From JBDNDK01 sp046719185 (lineage in GTDB: Bacteria > Armatimonadota > UBA5829), in NCBI GenBank assembly GCA_046719185.1, contig JBDNDK010000171.1:1-5049 (forward strand): DNA of 5,049 nt. Direction: 5' to 3'. The notes beneath the pieces are model-generated. The model had not been told where the DNA came from. It saw only the letters and a list, made by a program, of their open reading frames with translations, and ran no database searches. Positions 1 through 5,049 of the stretch are shown here, in pieces. The stretch's first letter is position 1. Each line of letters starts with the position of its first letter. Position numbers and translations under genes: made by a program.

Positions 1-83
1 CGATACGGGGGCTGGCGGATGCGGGCTTGGTACTCTACAACGGTTTCACGCCTGCCATTGGGTATGGGTTCGCCCTAAGGCTG
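1..83. other. GC-rich segment of different origin at the left edge
   Basis: The first 80 bases contain 49 G or C (about 61%), while bases 81-160 contain 16 (20%), and the low level continues through the window. The switch occurs within about ten bases near 80-88. One plus-strand frame (positions 3-89) is open through the segment, rich in G/C at third codon positions, and ends at a TAA at 90-92. It could be the C-terminal end of a gene from a GC-richer genome, with the stop supplied by the AT-rich side. I do not recognise the 29-residue peptide. The most likely readings are a mis-joined contig end or the edge of inserted foreign DNA. A natural convergent gene is possible but would need an abrupt change of base composition. 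Confidence 0.6.
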
Positions 84-501
84 TATATATAATTGGAAAT
101 GATAAAAAAATAAAAAATATATCTCTTAAGATGTGATAGATACTAATTGTGTCAATTGATGATGAAGTAAAACATCCGCAACTGATGTCCAATCCTCTAA
201 TAAGTGCAGAAGAAATTGCTAAAATAAAAATAATATTCAAAAAAGCAAGAATAAAAGCACCTGCTGGTGCAATGGAGCTAACAAACATACTAAGTGCACA
301 AATAAGCTCAATCCATGGAATCACCAAAGCAATTATGTTTATTGAATATATAGGCAATATTCTATATGAATAAATGCTTTCAGAAAATCCAACTGGGTCA
401 AATATTTTATTAAGTCCAGCATATCCAAATATAACAGCAAGTAAAAATTTACATATATAAATACTAGGCTTACTTGATATGATTTTAAGTATTCTGGTCA
501 T
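46..501 (-). CDS. MauE/DoxX-type redox-associated membrane protein (3' end doubtful)
   Basis: This is a small integral membrane protein of 151 residues with four hydrophobic spans at about 17-35, 52-72, 78-100 and 124-141. Family-typical features are K32..D35-P36..F39 after the first span, Y46..L49-P50, P62-W63..E65 at the second span, and a Gly-Leu-Asp-Ile-Ser-Cys-Gly-Cys-Phe motif with C108 and C110 after the third. MauE relatives are linked to disulfide or thiol chemistry on the outer face of the cytoplasmic membrane; MauE itself is needed to mature methylamine dehydrogenase. No mau structural genes are visible, so a general thiol-redox role is the safer inference. The start lies 3 bases after the rhodanese stop with no strong ribosome site, suggesting translational coupling. 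The last ten or so codons use GC-rich codons unlike the rest and lie in the foreign-looking segment, so the true C-terminus is probably lost. Confidence 0.75.
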   Translation of the reverse strand: MTRILKIISSKPSIYICKFLLAVIFGYAGLNKIFDPVGFSESIYSYRILPIYSINIIALVIPWIELICALSMFVSSIAPAGAFILAFLNIIFILAISSALIRGLDISCGCFTSSSIDTISIYHILRDIFFIFLSFPIIYTALGRTHTQWQA

Positions 502-504
502 AAT

Positions 505-1245
505 TTATTCTTTAGTAGTAGGATATCCAGCTTCAATCCATGCTGGTATTCCTTGAATCATAATGACTACTTTCTTGTGACCTTTAAGCACCAATTTATC
601 TGCTAGTTCAATTGCGGAACCACATTCAATATCACTGCAATATGTTACAATCAATTTGTTTTTATCAATGTTTCCTAATATTTGATTGTATAATTCTTCT
701 ATTTTATTTGTATCTAGAGATATAGCACCAGAAATATGTTCTTCTTTATATTCATCAATAATTCTTGCATCTAAAAAAATAGCATTCCCAGAGTCATATA
801 TTTTTTTAGCATCTTCAAGAGATATAAATAATGCCTGTACCGGTGCTTCAGTTATCTCTTGTTTAGTAGGTTTTGATATTTCTTGTTTTTTCTCTTGAGG
901 CTTTTTTTCTGATATTTTGTCTATATCTTTTGTTTCATTTACTTTTTTATTTTCTTTATCTATATTATTTTTTTCAAAATCAATATCTAATTTTGAGTCT
1001 TTAGGAATTACTTTTTTTTCTATATCTTTATTATCTTTATTTTTGGTTACATTATTTTTTGTATCATCAATAATATTATCAAACTGAGCCATTTCTCTTG
1101 ATTTGCTTATAGGTTCTTTTATAAGAGGCAATGACTCAGCTCTCATTTTATTTGATGTTATTCCAATTAAGACAGCAATTAAAATAATCAATATAGACTG
1201 CAATATAATATTATAAAGTTGGTTTCTATTGACCTTTGACAACAT
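505..1245 (-). CDS. Membrane-anchored rhodanese-domain protein with long charged linker
   Basis: This 246-residue protein has three parts. A hydrophobic segment at about 12-29 is an uncleaved N-terminal anchor. Residues about 45-133 form a low-complexity linker of Lys, Asp, Glu and Asn, probably disordered. A single rhodanese domain follows at about 138-244. Its marks are LDAR (158-161), the EYKEEHISGA stretch (165-174), the active-site Tyr-Cys at 202-203 and the C-terminal GIPAWIEAGYP block (232-242). Rhodaneses carry sulfur as a persulfide on the active cysteine, here C203. The loop reads C-S-D-I-E-C-G-S: it has a second cysteine (C208) and no arginine, unlike the common CxxGxRS pattern. 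The domain is most likely outside the cytoplasm, at the end of a flexible tether. The start overlaps the DUF1573 gene by 20 bases and has no clear ribosome site, so coupling is likely. Choosing this start keeps the membrane anchor. Confidence 0.85.
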   Translation of the reverse strand: MLSKVNRNQLYNIILQSILIILIAVLIGITSNKMRAESLPLIKEPISKSREMAQFDNIIDDTKNNVTKNKDNKDIEKKVIPKDSKLDIDFEKNNIDKENKKVNETKDIDKISEKKPQEKKQEISKPTKQEITEAPVQALFISLEDAKKIYDSGNAIFLDARIIDEYKEEHISGAISLDTNKIEELYNQILGNIDKNKLIVTYCSDIECGSAIELADKLVLKGHKKVVIMIQGIPAWIEAGYPTTKE

Positions 1246-1921
1246 TTGCGTATATTGGATATCTAATTTCTAAGTCATCTGGGAGATTTGTAATAAAATA
1301 TATACTTTCTATAATTCTTCTTGGACTATCTCCTGCATTTATTGTAAAACTTACTTCCCATATATTCTTTTTCTTATCAATCTGGCTAATTTTTGTATCT
1401 GAAATAGTATTTCCAAATATCTTTAAATCCTTAATTTTGAATCCTTCAGGTTTATTTGGTGTTATTTTTACAGAATATCTTAGTTTTTGTCCTGTAATAA
1501 GATCTGGAGCAGTAAATCTTTCTGGTTCTAATTTTGCTATTGGAATAACTTCACCCTTTATTACTAGTCTTGCTTCAGGATTTGTTAAATCATTTGTGTA
1601 AAGAACAATACTTTTACTTACTTCATTTCTAAATCCTTTTGAATCGAATATCGCAGACACTTCACCTGTTTCATTAGGCTTTAATGTTGATTTGTCAAAT
1701 TTTGCATCAGTGCATCCACAAGTTACAGTAATATCACTGATTATCAAATTTTCATCTCCTACATTTTTATATTTAAATACTGCCTTTACTTTTTCACCTT
1801 CAAATATTTTTTTGAAGTTGTATTCATTTGATTCAAACTGAATTTTTGGTGCAGCAAAAACTGAGAATTGGAATATCAAAATCATCAAAATAACAAATAT
1901 AGAAACTAAATATTTTTTCAT
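1226..1921 (-). CDS. Secreted DUF1573 protein
   Basis: This 231-residue protein carries a classical Sec signal: Lys-Lys at 2-3, a hydrophobic core at about 5-20, and a likely signal peptidase I site after V-F-A at 21-23. The mature part begins with a DUF1573 Ig-like fold at about 26-125. It shows the family hallmark V-T-C-G-C-T (C68, C70), followed by L-K-P-N-E-T-G (80-86) and a strand ending I-F-D (91-93). The remaining roughly 100 residues look like a second beta-rich domain with no motif I recognise. DUF1573 has no settled biochemical function; it is widespread as exported proteins of diderm bacteria. Here it is the first gene of an operon with a rhodanese and a MauE-like protein, which suggests that its CGC pair takes part in or receives thiol chemistry. 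The start is supported by a good ribosome site 7 bases upstream. The stop is TAG, inside the rhodanese gene. Confidence 0.85.
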   Translation of the reverse strand: MKKYLVSIFVILMILIFQFSVFAAPKIQFESNEYNFKKIFEGEKVKAVFKYKNVGDENLIISDITVTCGCTDAKFDKSTLKPNETGEVSAIFDSKGFRNEVSKSIVLYTNDLTNPEARLVIKGEVIPIAKLEPERFTAPDLITGQKLRYSVKITPNKPEGFKIKDLKIFGNTISDTKISQIDKKKNIWEVSFTINAGDSPRRIIESIYFITNLPDDLEIRYPIYANVVKGQ

Positions 1922-1928
1922 AGCAATA

Positions 1929-1932
1929 CTCC
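1929..1932 (-). promoter_or_regulatory. Ribosome binding site of the DUF1573 gene
   Basis: The minus strand reads GGAG here, 7 bases before the ATG at 1921-1919. It is the clearest ribosome site of the three-gene unit. The two downstream genes lack one, consistent with this site loading the whole unit. Confidence 0.7.
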
Positions 1933-1996
1933 ATTGATTAATATTATCATTTTACCTTAATAATGAAAAATTGTCTTTAGATTCTTAATAATTTTT

Positions 1997-2021
1997 ATTA
2001 TATAGACGCAACATCAATCAA
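1997..2021 (-). promoter_or_regulatory. Possible promoter of the DUF1573-rhodanese-MauE operon
   Basis: The minus strand has a perfect TATAAT at 2002-1997, just downstream of the terminator and about 75 bases before the DUF1573 start. The best -35-like element is TTGATT at 2021-2016, but the gap is only 13 bases, too short for a standard sigma-70 promoter. In such AT-rich DNA a TATAAT can arise by chance. The call rests mainly on position: a terminator upstream, an operon downstream, and a leader of about 70 bases. Confidence 0.3.
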
Positions 2022-2030
2022 TTTATTTAC

Positions 2031-2064
2031 AAAAAAAGAGTGCCTGCATTTTATACAGACACCC
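2031..2064 (-). terminator. Intrinsic terminator after the kinase gene
   Basis: Read on the minus strand, GGGTGTCTG (2064-2056) pairs over all nine positions with CAGGCACTC (2046-2038), using two G-U pairs. Two more pairs (one a wobble) can form inside the loop. A run of seven T (2037-2031) follows directly. The wobbles would be mismatches in a plus-strand transcript, so the direction is minus. It lies about 104 bases after the kinase stop and about 110 bases before the DUF1573 start, and therefore separates the two operons. Confidence 0.82.
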
Positions 2065-2098
2065 ATTAAGGAAGGGAAGATAAAAAGGTATCTGTATA
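2052..2098 (-). promoter_or_regulatory. Alternative hairpin competing with the terminator
   Basis: On the minus-strand RNA, UAUACAGAUACCU (2098-2086) can pair along its full 13 bases with GGGUGUCUGUAUA (2064-2052), with two G-U pairs and a 21-base loop (2085-2065) rich in pyrimidines. This second arm contains the whole 5' arm of the terminator (2064-2056), so the two structures cannot coexist. An 8-base core is a perfect inverted repeat in the DNA (2052-2059 against 2091-2098). The pattern is that of an antiterminator in an attenuator. It could instead be a chance pairing or a 3'-end stability element of the kinase mRNA. Confidence 0.5.
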
Positions 2099-2167
2099 TT
2101 AACAAATCTATATTTATTGATGGCTGTAAAAGATTTAAATGTTTCTAACACATAAATATTATATAAT

Positions 2168-3841
2168 TTATTTAGGAAATGTTACCTTAGCTACTGTAAT
2201 GTTGTTTTCAACGGTTTTCAATTCAAAATTACCAAAAAGATTATCTCTCACAAGACTTTCTACTATTTTTAATCCTAATTTGCTATTATCTTTGATATTG
2301 AAGTTTTCTGAAAGTGGAACACCATTATTTTTCACTTCCAATATTATATTTATATCATCTTGAGAAAATTCAACAACAATTAGATTTCCCTTTGAATTAT
2401 TGATACCATGTTCAACTGCATTTTGTATAAGTTCATTTAGAATTAATGAAACGTATGTAGCTTGGCTGCTATGTAATTGTATATCATCACCGATTATTTT
2501 TGTTATAACTTCATTTCCATCTGGAAGTAGTCCATATGCATTTGCAGATAAGATAGACTCAGATAATTTTTTAGAACTTACATCATCAAGATTTTCATTT
2601 GAAAGTAATTCATGAACAGTTGCAATACTTTGAATTCTATTTATACTTTGTTTTAATGCTTCATCAGGCGATGATAGTTTTCCTATTTTTAATTGTAATC
2701 TTAATAGGCTTGCAATTGTTTGCAGGCTATTTTTTACACGATGATGCATTTCTTGCACAACTGCAGTTCTCACCATTAATTTTGCATTGTGAATTGACAT
2801 TGCTGCTTGATTTGCAAGGGCGGTTAAAATATTTATTTCTTCTTCTGTAAATATATGCGGATTTTCAGTATAGCAATTTAATACACCAATAACTTCTTTT
2901 TTAACTCTCAAAGGTAATGCTATGAGTGAACATAATCCTTCTTCTTTAGCTAGGTCTGGATATCTATAGCCCGGTGTTTTTCTTACATCTAAAATTGTTA
3001 TTGGTTTATTTTCAATAATGGCTCTTCCTGCAACACTATCAGCAAGCTTTACATTTGGTTTTCTTAGATAAGCTACACTTTTACTCTGGGTAGCTTTTAT
3101 TACAAGTTCTTGTTTACTTTCATCAAGAAGCATTATTGAGCAGATTTTAAAATTCATACTTTCTGCAGTCATTCCAACTATCAACTGGAGTATTTCTTCA
3201 AGATAAAGATCAGATGTAATAGTCTTACTTATTTCTGATAATGTTGTAATTTGTGATGCTGTCTGTTCCATTCTTCTATATTTATAATAATTTTCAACAG
3301 CACCACCTATTTGCCTTGCAATACTATCAAGAAGTTCAATCTGAGAGTGAGTATATTCATGTGGTGGGTTGGTGCTTACATTAATAACTCCAACAATTTC
3401 TGAACCACCTCTAAGTGGTACGCTTAGCATTGAATTATAATCTGCAGATCCTAATGAAGGCACAGCAACAAATCTCTCGTCCATCCATGGTGAATTATTC
3501 AAAACTACAGGTTCACCTTGTTTTGCTACCCAACCAGTTATACCCTCACCTGCTTTAAATCTTAAATGTCCAATCTCACTTCTTCCTAATTCACTTGCTC
3601 CACTTAAGACAAGTTCATTTCCTTGCAGGTCAAATAAATATATCATACATAAATCTGTATCAAGAGTCTTTGTTACAATATCAGATATTTTATTAAGCAT
3701 ATCACCAAGATTCAACATAGATCCAATAGCCGTGCCAGTTTCTCTTAGTGCATCAGCTTCAATTTGTTTTTTTTCTAATTGAATTCTCAATGATTGTATT
3801 TCAGCTTTTAAAGCATTTATATCTTCACAGTTTTCTTTCAT
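2168..3841 (-). CDS. Soluble double-GAF sensor histidine kinase, HisKA_2 family
   Basis: This 557-residue protein has no membrane segment, so it senses in the cytosol. The order is: coiled coil at about 5-35, GAF domain 1 at about 43-185, connecting helix, GAF domain 2 at about 208-352, HisKA_2 dimerisation and phosphoacceptor region from about 358, and HATPase_c at about 460-556. The phosphoacceptor motif is E-M-H-H-R-V-K-N-S-L-Q (364-374), with H366 or H367 the phosphorylated residue. The ATP-binding N-box is N-E-L-I-Q-N-A-V-E-H (469-478), and a G-box is L-G-L-K-I-V (522-527). The G1 box reads N-N-G (505-507) where many kinases have D-x-G. HisKA_2 kinases with GAF or PAS inputs commonly pair with ANTAR regulators, as PdtaS with PdtaR and EutW with EutV. 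The regulator gene here lies directly upstream and overlaps this start by four bases (ATGA), so the two form a cognate pair. The ligand cannot be read from the sequence; no heme or metal motif is evident. Confidence 0.9.
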   Translation of the reverse strand: MKENCEDINALKAEIQSLRIQLEKKQIEADALRETGTAIGSMLNLGDMLNKISDIVTKTLDTDLCMIYLFDLQGNELVLSGASELGRSEIGHLRFKAGEGITGWVAKQGEPVVLNNSPWMDERFVAVPSLGSADYNSMLSVPLRGGSEIVGVINVSTNPPHEYTHSQIELLDSIARQIGGAVENYYKYRRMEQTASQITTLSEISKTITSDLYLEEILQLIVGMTAESMNFKICSIMLLDESKQELVIKATQSKSVAYLRKPNVKLADSVAGRAIIENKPITILDVRKTPGYRYPDLAKEEGLCSLIALPLRVKKEVIGVLNCYTENPHIFTEEEINILTALANQAAMSIHNAKLMVRTAVVQEMHHRVKNSLQTIASLLRLQLKIGKLSSPDEALKQSINRIQSIATVHELLSNENLDDVSSKKLSESILSANAYGLLPDGNEVITKIIGDDIQLHSSQATYVSLILNELIQNAVEHGINNSKGNLIVVEFSQDDINIILEVKNNGVPLSENFNIKDNSKLGLKIVESLVRDNLFGNFELKTVENNITVAKVTFPK

Positions 3842-4413
3842 ATATCGTGAGCTATTATAATTGCTTCAGCAATTTCTTTCATTGTTTTTCTTTGATTCAT
3901 ACTTTGCTGCTGAATTCTTCTAAATGCTTCAGCTTCTGTCATCTTAAATTTGTCCATCAAAATTCCTTTTGCTCTATCAACAAGTTTTCTGGCTTCAAGT
4001 TTTTCTTCAAGACTATCTACTTGTTTTTCAAGGTCTTTTGATTCTAAATATCTTGCAAGAGCAATTTCTATTGCTGGTAAAATATCAGATTCTTGGAATG
4101 GTTTAACTAAATATGCATAAACACCTGTTTCTTTTGCTCTCTCTATAAGATCTTTTTGAGAATAAGCAGTTAACAAAACAACAGGAGCAATTTTTTCATC
4201 TGCAATAATTTTTGCTGCATCTAGTCCATCCATTACAGGCATTTTGATGTCCAACAAAACAACATCTGGTTTAAGTGCTCTTGCTAATTCAATAGCTTTT
4301 TGCCCATCAGCAGCTTCCCCAACAACTATATGCCCCATTTCTTCTAAAAGAGATGTCAAATCCATTCGTATAATAGATTCATCATCAGCTATAACAACCC
4401 TAATTTGACCCAT
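3838..4413 (-). CDS. ANTAR-domain response regulator (RNA-binding antiterminator)
   Basis: The protein is 191 residues from the start chosen here. It has a receiver domain, then a coiled coil, then a C-terminal ANTAR domain. In numbering from this start, the receiver shows the acidic pair D10-D11, phosphoacceptor D55 in L-L-D-I-K-M-P, T82, and K104-P105. A helix at about 122-143 leads into the ANTAR domain, whose core is D-R-A-K-G-I-L-M (146-153), followed by E-A-E-A-F (160-164), S171-M172 and A182. Phosphorylated ANTAR regulators dimerise and bind paired hexaloop stems in leader RNA, preventing termination. An ATG 15 bases upstream (4428-4426) would add five residues, but it has no ribosome site. 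The ATG at 4413 has GGAG 9 bases before it and gives the usual short receiver N-terminus. The stop overlaps the kinase start, so the kinase is probably translationally coupled. Confidence 0.92.
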   Translation of the reverse strand: MGQIRVVIADDESIIRMDLTSLLEEMGHIVVGEAADGQKAIELARALKPDVVLLDIKMPVMDGLDAAKIIADEKIAPVVLLTAYSQKDLIERAKETGVYAYLVKPFQESDILPAIEIALARYLESKDLEKQVDSLEEKLEARKLVDRAKGILMDKFKMTEAEAFRRIQQQSMNQRKTMKEIAEAIIIAHDI

Positions 4414-4435
4414 ACCTAATGACTCCATATATAAT
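4405..4435 (+). promoter_or_regulatory. Candidate promoter of the divergent membrane-protein gene
   Basis: TTGACC (4405-4410, five of six matching the -35 consensus) is followed after 17 bases by TATATA (4428-4433), or after 19 bases by a perfect TATAAT (4430-4435). Transcription would start near 4442 and give a leader of about 40 bases before the plus-strand gene. The -35 element lies inside the first codons of the divergent regulator gene. I could not pick out a convincing promoter for the regulator itself in this short AT-rich gap. Confidence 0.4.
4423..4426 (-). promoter_or_regulatory. Ribosome binding site that sets the regulator start
   Basis: The minus strand reads GGAG here, 9 bases before the ATG at 4413-4411. 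The upstream in-frame ATG (4428-4426) overlaps this motif and is preceded only by A/T sequence. The shorter form of the regulator is therefore preferred. Confidence 0.65.
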
Positions 4436-4467
4436 ATCTTATATTTATTTATATTTTAATTTTAGAT

Positions 4468-4471
4468 GGTG
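4468..4471 (+). promoter_or_regulatory. Ribosome binding site of the divergent gene
   Basis: GGTG lies 10 bases before the ATG at 4482 and matches part of the complement of the 16S rRNA 3' end. An in-frame TAG at 4476-4478 rules out an earlier start, so the site and the reading frame agree. Confidence 0.5.
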
Positions 4472-4481
4472 ATACTAGACT

Positions 4482-5049
4482 ATGTCAAAGAATTGGAATT
4501 TGTCATTAAAAAATATATTCTCAAAATATGGATTCTTTCTTTTAGTAATAGTTTATATTCTGCTGTGGCATCTAATACCTAAACTCACATTTTTGGCTAA
4601 TATTATCTCTAAATTACCCTCAGAAAAATTATATGGCATAATTTTAATTAAATCTCTAATGGCAATTCCAGTCGTGATGTTTATGTTATCTCAATTTGGA
4701 ATTGTATATTTCTTTTCAAAAATGAAGCTCAATTGGTGGAAATGTATTCTTATTATATTTTCTGGTTTAATATTTATTGTTGCAATTGTTCAAATTATAA
4801 TTTATCAGCTTGACATAGTTTCAAAAATTCACAGATATCCAAATATTAGAGAACAATTATTTATATTAGGACACTATTATGGTTTTTTGAGATTGCCAAT
4901 TAGTATATTCATAATAATTATTGCATCAGGAATAGGATACCTTGTTTCTCTTAGAATAAAAGATAAAAATTTAATATTGCCTGTGGCTATGTTTGCAGCA
5001 TATATTGATTATTGGACAGTAACAAGAGGTCCTGTTTCAAAAGCTATTG
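4482..5049 (+). CDS. Multi-spanning membrane protein of unknown family (3' end outside window)
   Basis: The frame stays open for 189 codons from ATG 4482 to the right edge, so the gene is incomplete here. It is strongly hydrophobic, with probable spans at about 17-33, 53-78, 87-110, 132-156 and 164-176. The N-terminus is short and basic. Charged residues cluster between spans (Lys79-Lys82, Lys115-Arg118, Arg158-Lys162). After the fifth span comes the stretch I-D-Y-W-T-V-T-R-G-P-V-S-K (175-187). Its acidic and aromatic residues next to a membrane segment, with a Gly-Pro turn, look like a conserved functional loop, but I do not recognise the family. Base and codon use match the rest of the window. 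It is divergent from the two-component operon across a gap of 68 bases. Nothing in the visible part shows what it transports or catalyses, and the missing C-terminal part may carry the diagnostic domain. Confidence 0.8.
   Translation, partial: MSKNWNLSLKNIFSKYGFFLLVIVYILLWHLIPKLTFLANIISKLPSEKLYGIILIKSLMAIPVVMFMLSQFGIVYFFSKMKLNWWKCILIIFSGLIFIVAIVQIIIYQLDIVSKIHRYPNIREQLFILGHYYGFLRLPISIFIIIIASGIGYLVSLRIKDKNLILPVAMFAAYIDYWTVTRGPVSKAI

Noticed and set aside
149..373. Plus-strand open frame of 74 codons
   Set aside because: It lies wholly antisense to the MauE-like gene, whose motifs and membrane spans are convincing. It has no ribosome site or recognisable motif.
1236..1601. Plus-strand open frame of 121 codons
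   Set aside because: It is antisense to the DUF1573 gene. Its hydrophobic look comes from reading the complement of Lys/Glu/Ile-rich codons.
2066..2080. Purine-rich run resembling a strong plus-strand ribosome site
   Set aside because: No start codon with an open frame follows at a suitable distance. On the minus strand it is simply the pyrimidine-rich loop of the alternative hairpin.
2111..2137. Inverted repeat around AAATCT and AGATTT
   Set aside because: It has only six A/T-rich pairs with a loop of about 21 bases and no T run, as expected by chance in DNA this AT-rich.
1922..2167. Twin hexaloop stems of the kind bound by ANTAR proteins
   Set aside because: I looked for two short stems with six-base loops having A at loop position 1 and G at position 4. 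None with a stem of more than two or three pairs was found. A covariance search could still find a degenerate copy.
2400..2850. Two plus-strand open frames inside the kinase
   Set aside because: They are antisense to the HisKA_2/HATPase region, which carries intact catalytic motifs.
3748..4041. Plus-strand open frame spanning the kinase-regulator junction
   Set aside because: It is a Phe/Leu/Ser-rich shadow of coiled-coil and ANTAR coding sequence on the other strand.
1..5049. CRISPR arrays, tRNA or rRNA genes, transposase genes
   Set aside because: No regularly spaced repeats, no cloverleaf-like segments and no transposase motifs were seen. Apart from the left edge, composition is uniform.

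Overview
The window is very AT-rich (roughly 30% GC or less outside the first ~80 bases). It is densely coded with short intergenic gaps and uses the standard code: one intact gene ends in TGA at a position fixed by its family. A Sec-secreted DUF1573 protein and a membrane-anchored rhodanese suggest a bacterium with a periplasm-like compartment, probably an AT-rich uncultured or candidate-phylum lineage. No marker gene fixes the taxonomy, so this is inference.

Layout. (1) Bases 1 to about 83 are about 61% GC, against about 20% in the next 80 bases. The break looks like a contig chimera or an insertion edge. (2) Positions 46-1921, minus strand, hold a tight three-gene unit, in transcription order: a secreted DUF1573 protein with a CGC motif, a membrane-anchored rhodanese with a long charged linker and a two-cysteine active loop, and a four-helix MauE/DoxX-type membrane protein with a CGC motif. 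The first two genes overlap by 20 bases and the last two are 3 bases apart. All three place paired cysteines at or outside the membrane, which suggests a thiol or sulfur redox module. (3) Positions 1922-2167 are a 246-base intergenic region. It holds a good minus-strand intrinsic terminator whose 5' arm can instead pair with an upstream segment in a longer, mutually exclusive hairpin, an attenuator-like arrangement. (4) Positions 2168-4413, minus strand, hold a two-gene operon: an ANTAR-type RNA-binding response regulator followed, with an ATGA overlap, by a soluble double-GAF HisKA_2 histidine kinase. The pairing resembles mycobacterial PdtaR/PdtaS and enterococcal EutV/EutW. (5) From 4482 to the right edge, plus strand, a divergent multi-spanning membrane protein of unknown family is cut by the window end.

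How the parts may fit together. The kinase would sense a cytosolic signal through its GAF domains and phosphorylate the ANTAR regulator, which in known systems binds leader RNA and prevents termination. The redox operon lies directly downstream on the same strand, behind a terminator with a competing hairpin. Regulated read-through from signalling operon to redox operon is therefore an attractive hypothesis. However, I could not find the twin hexaloop stems that known ANTAR proteins bind, so the link is unproven.
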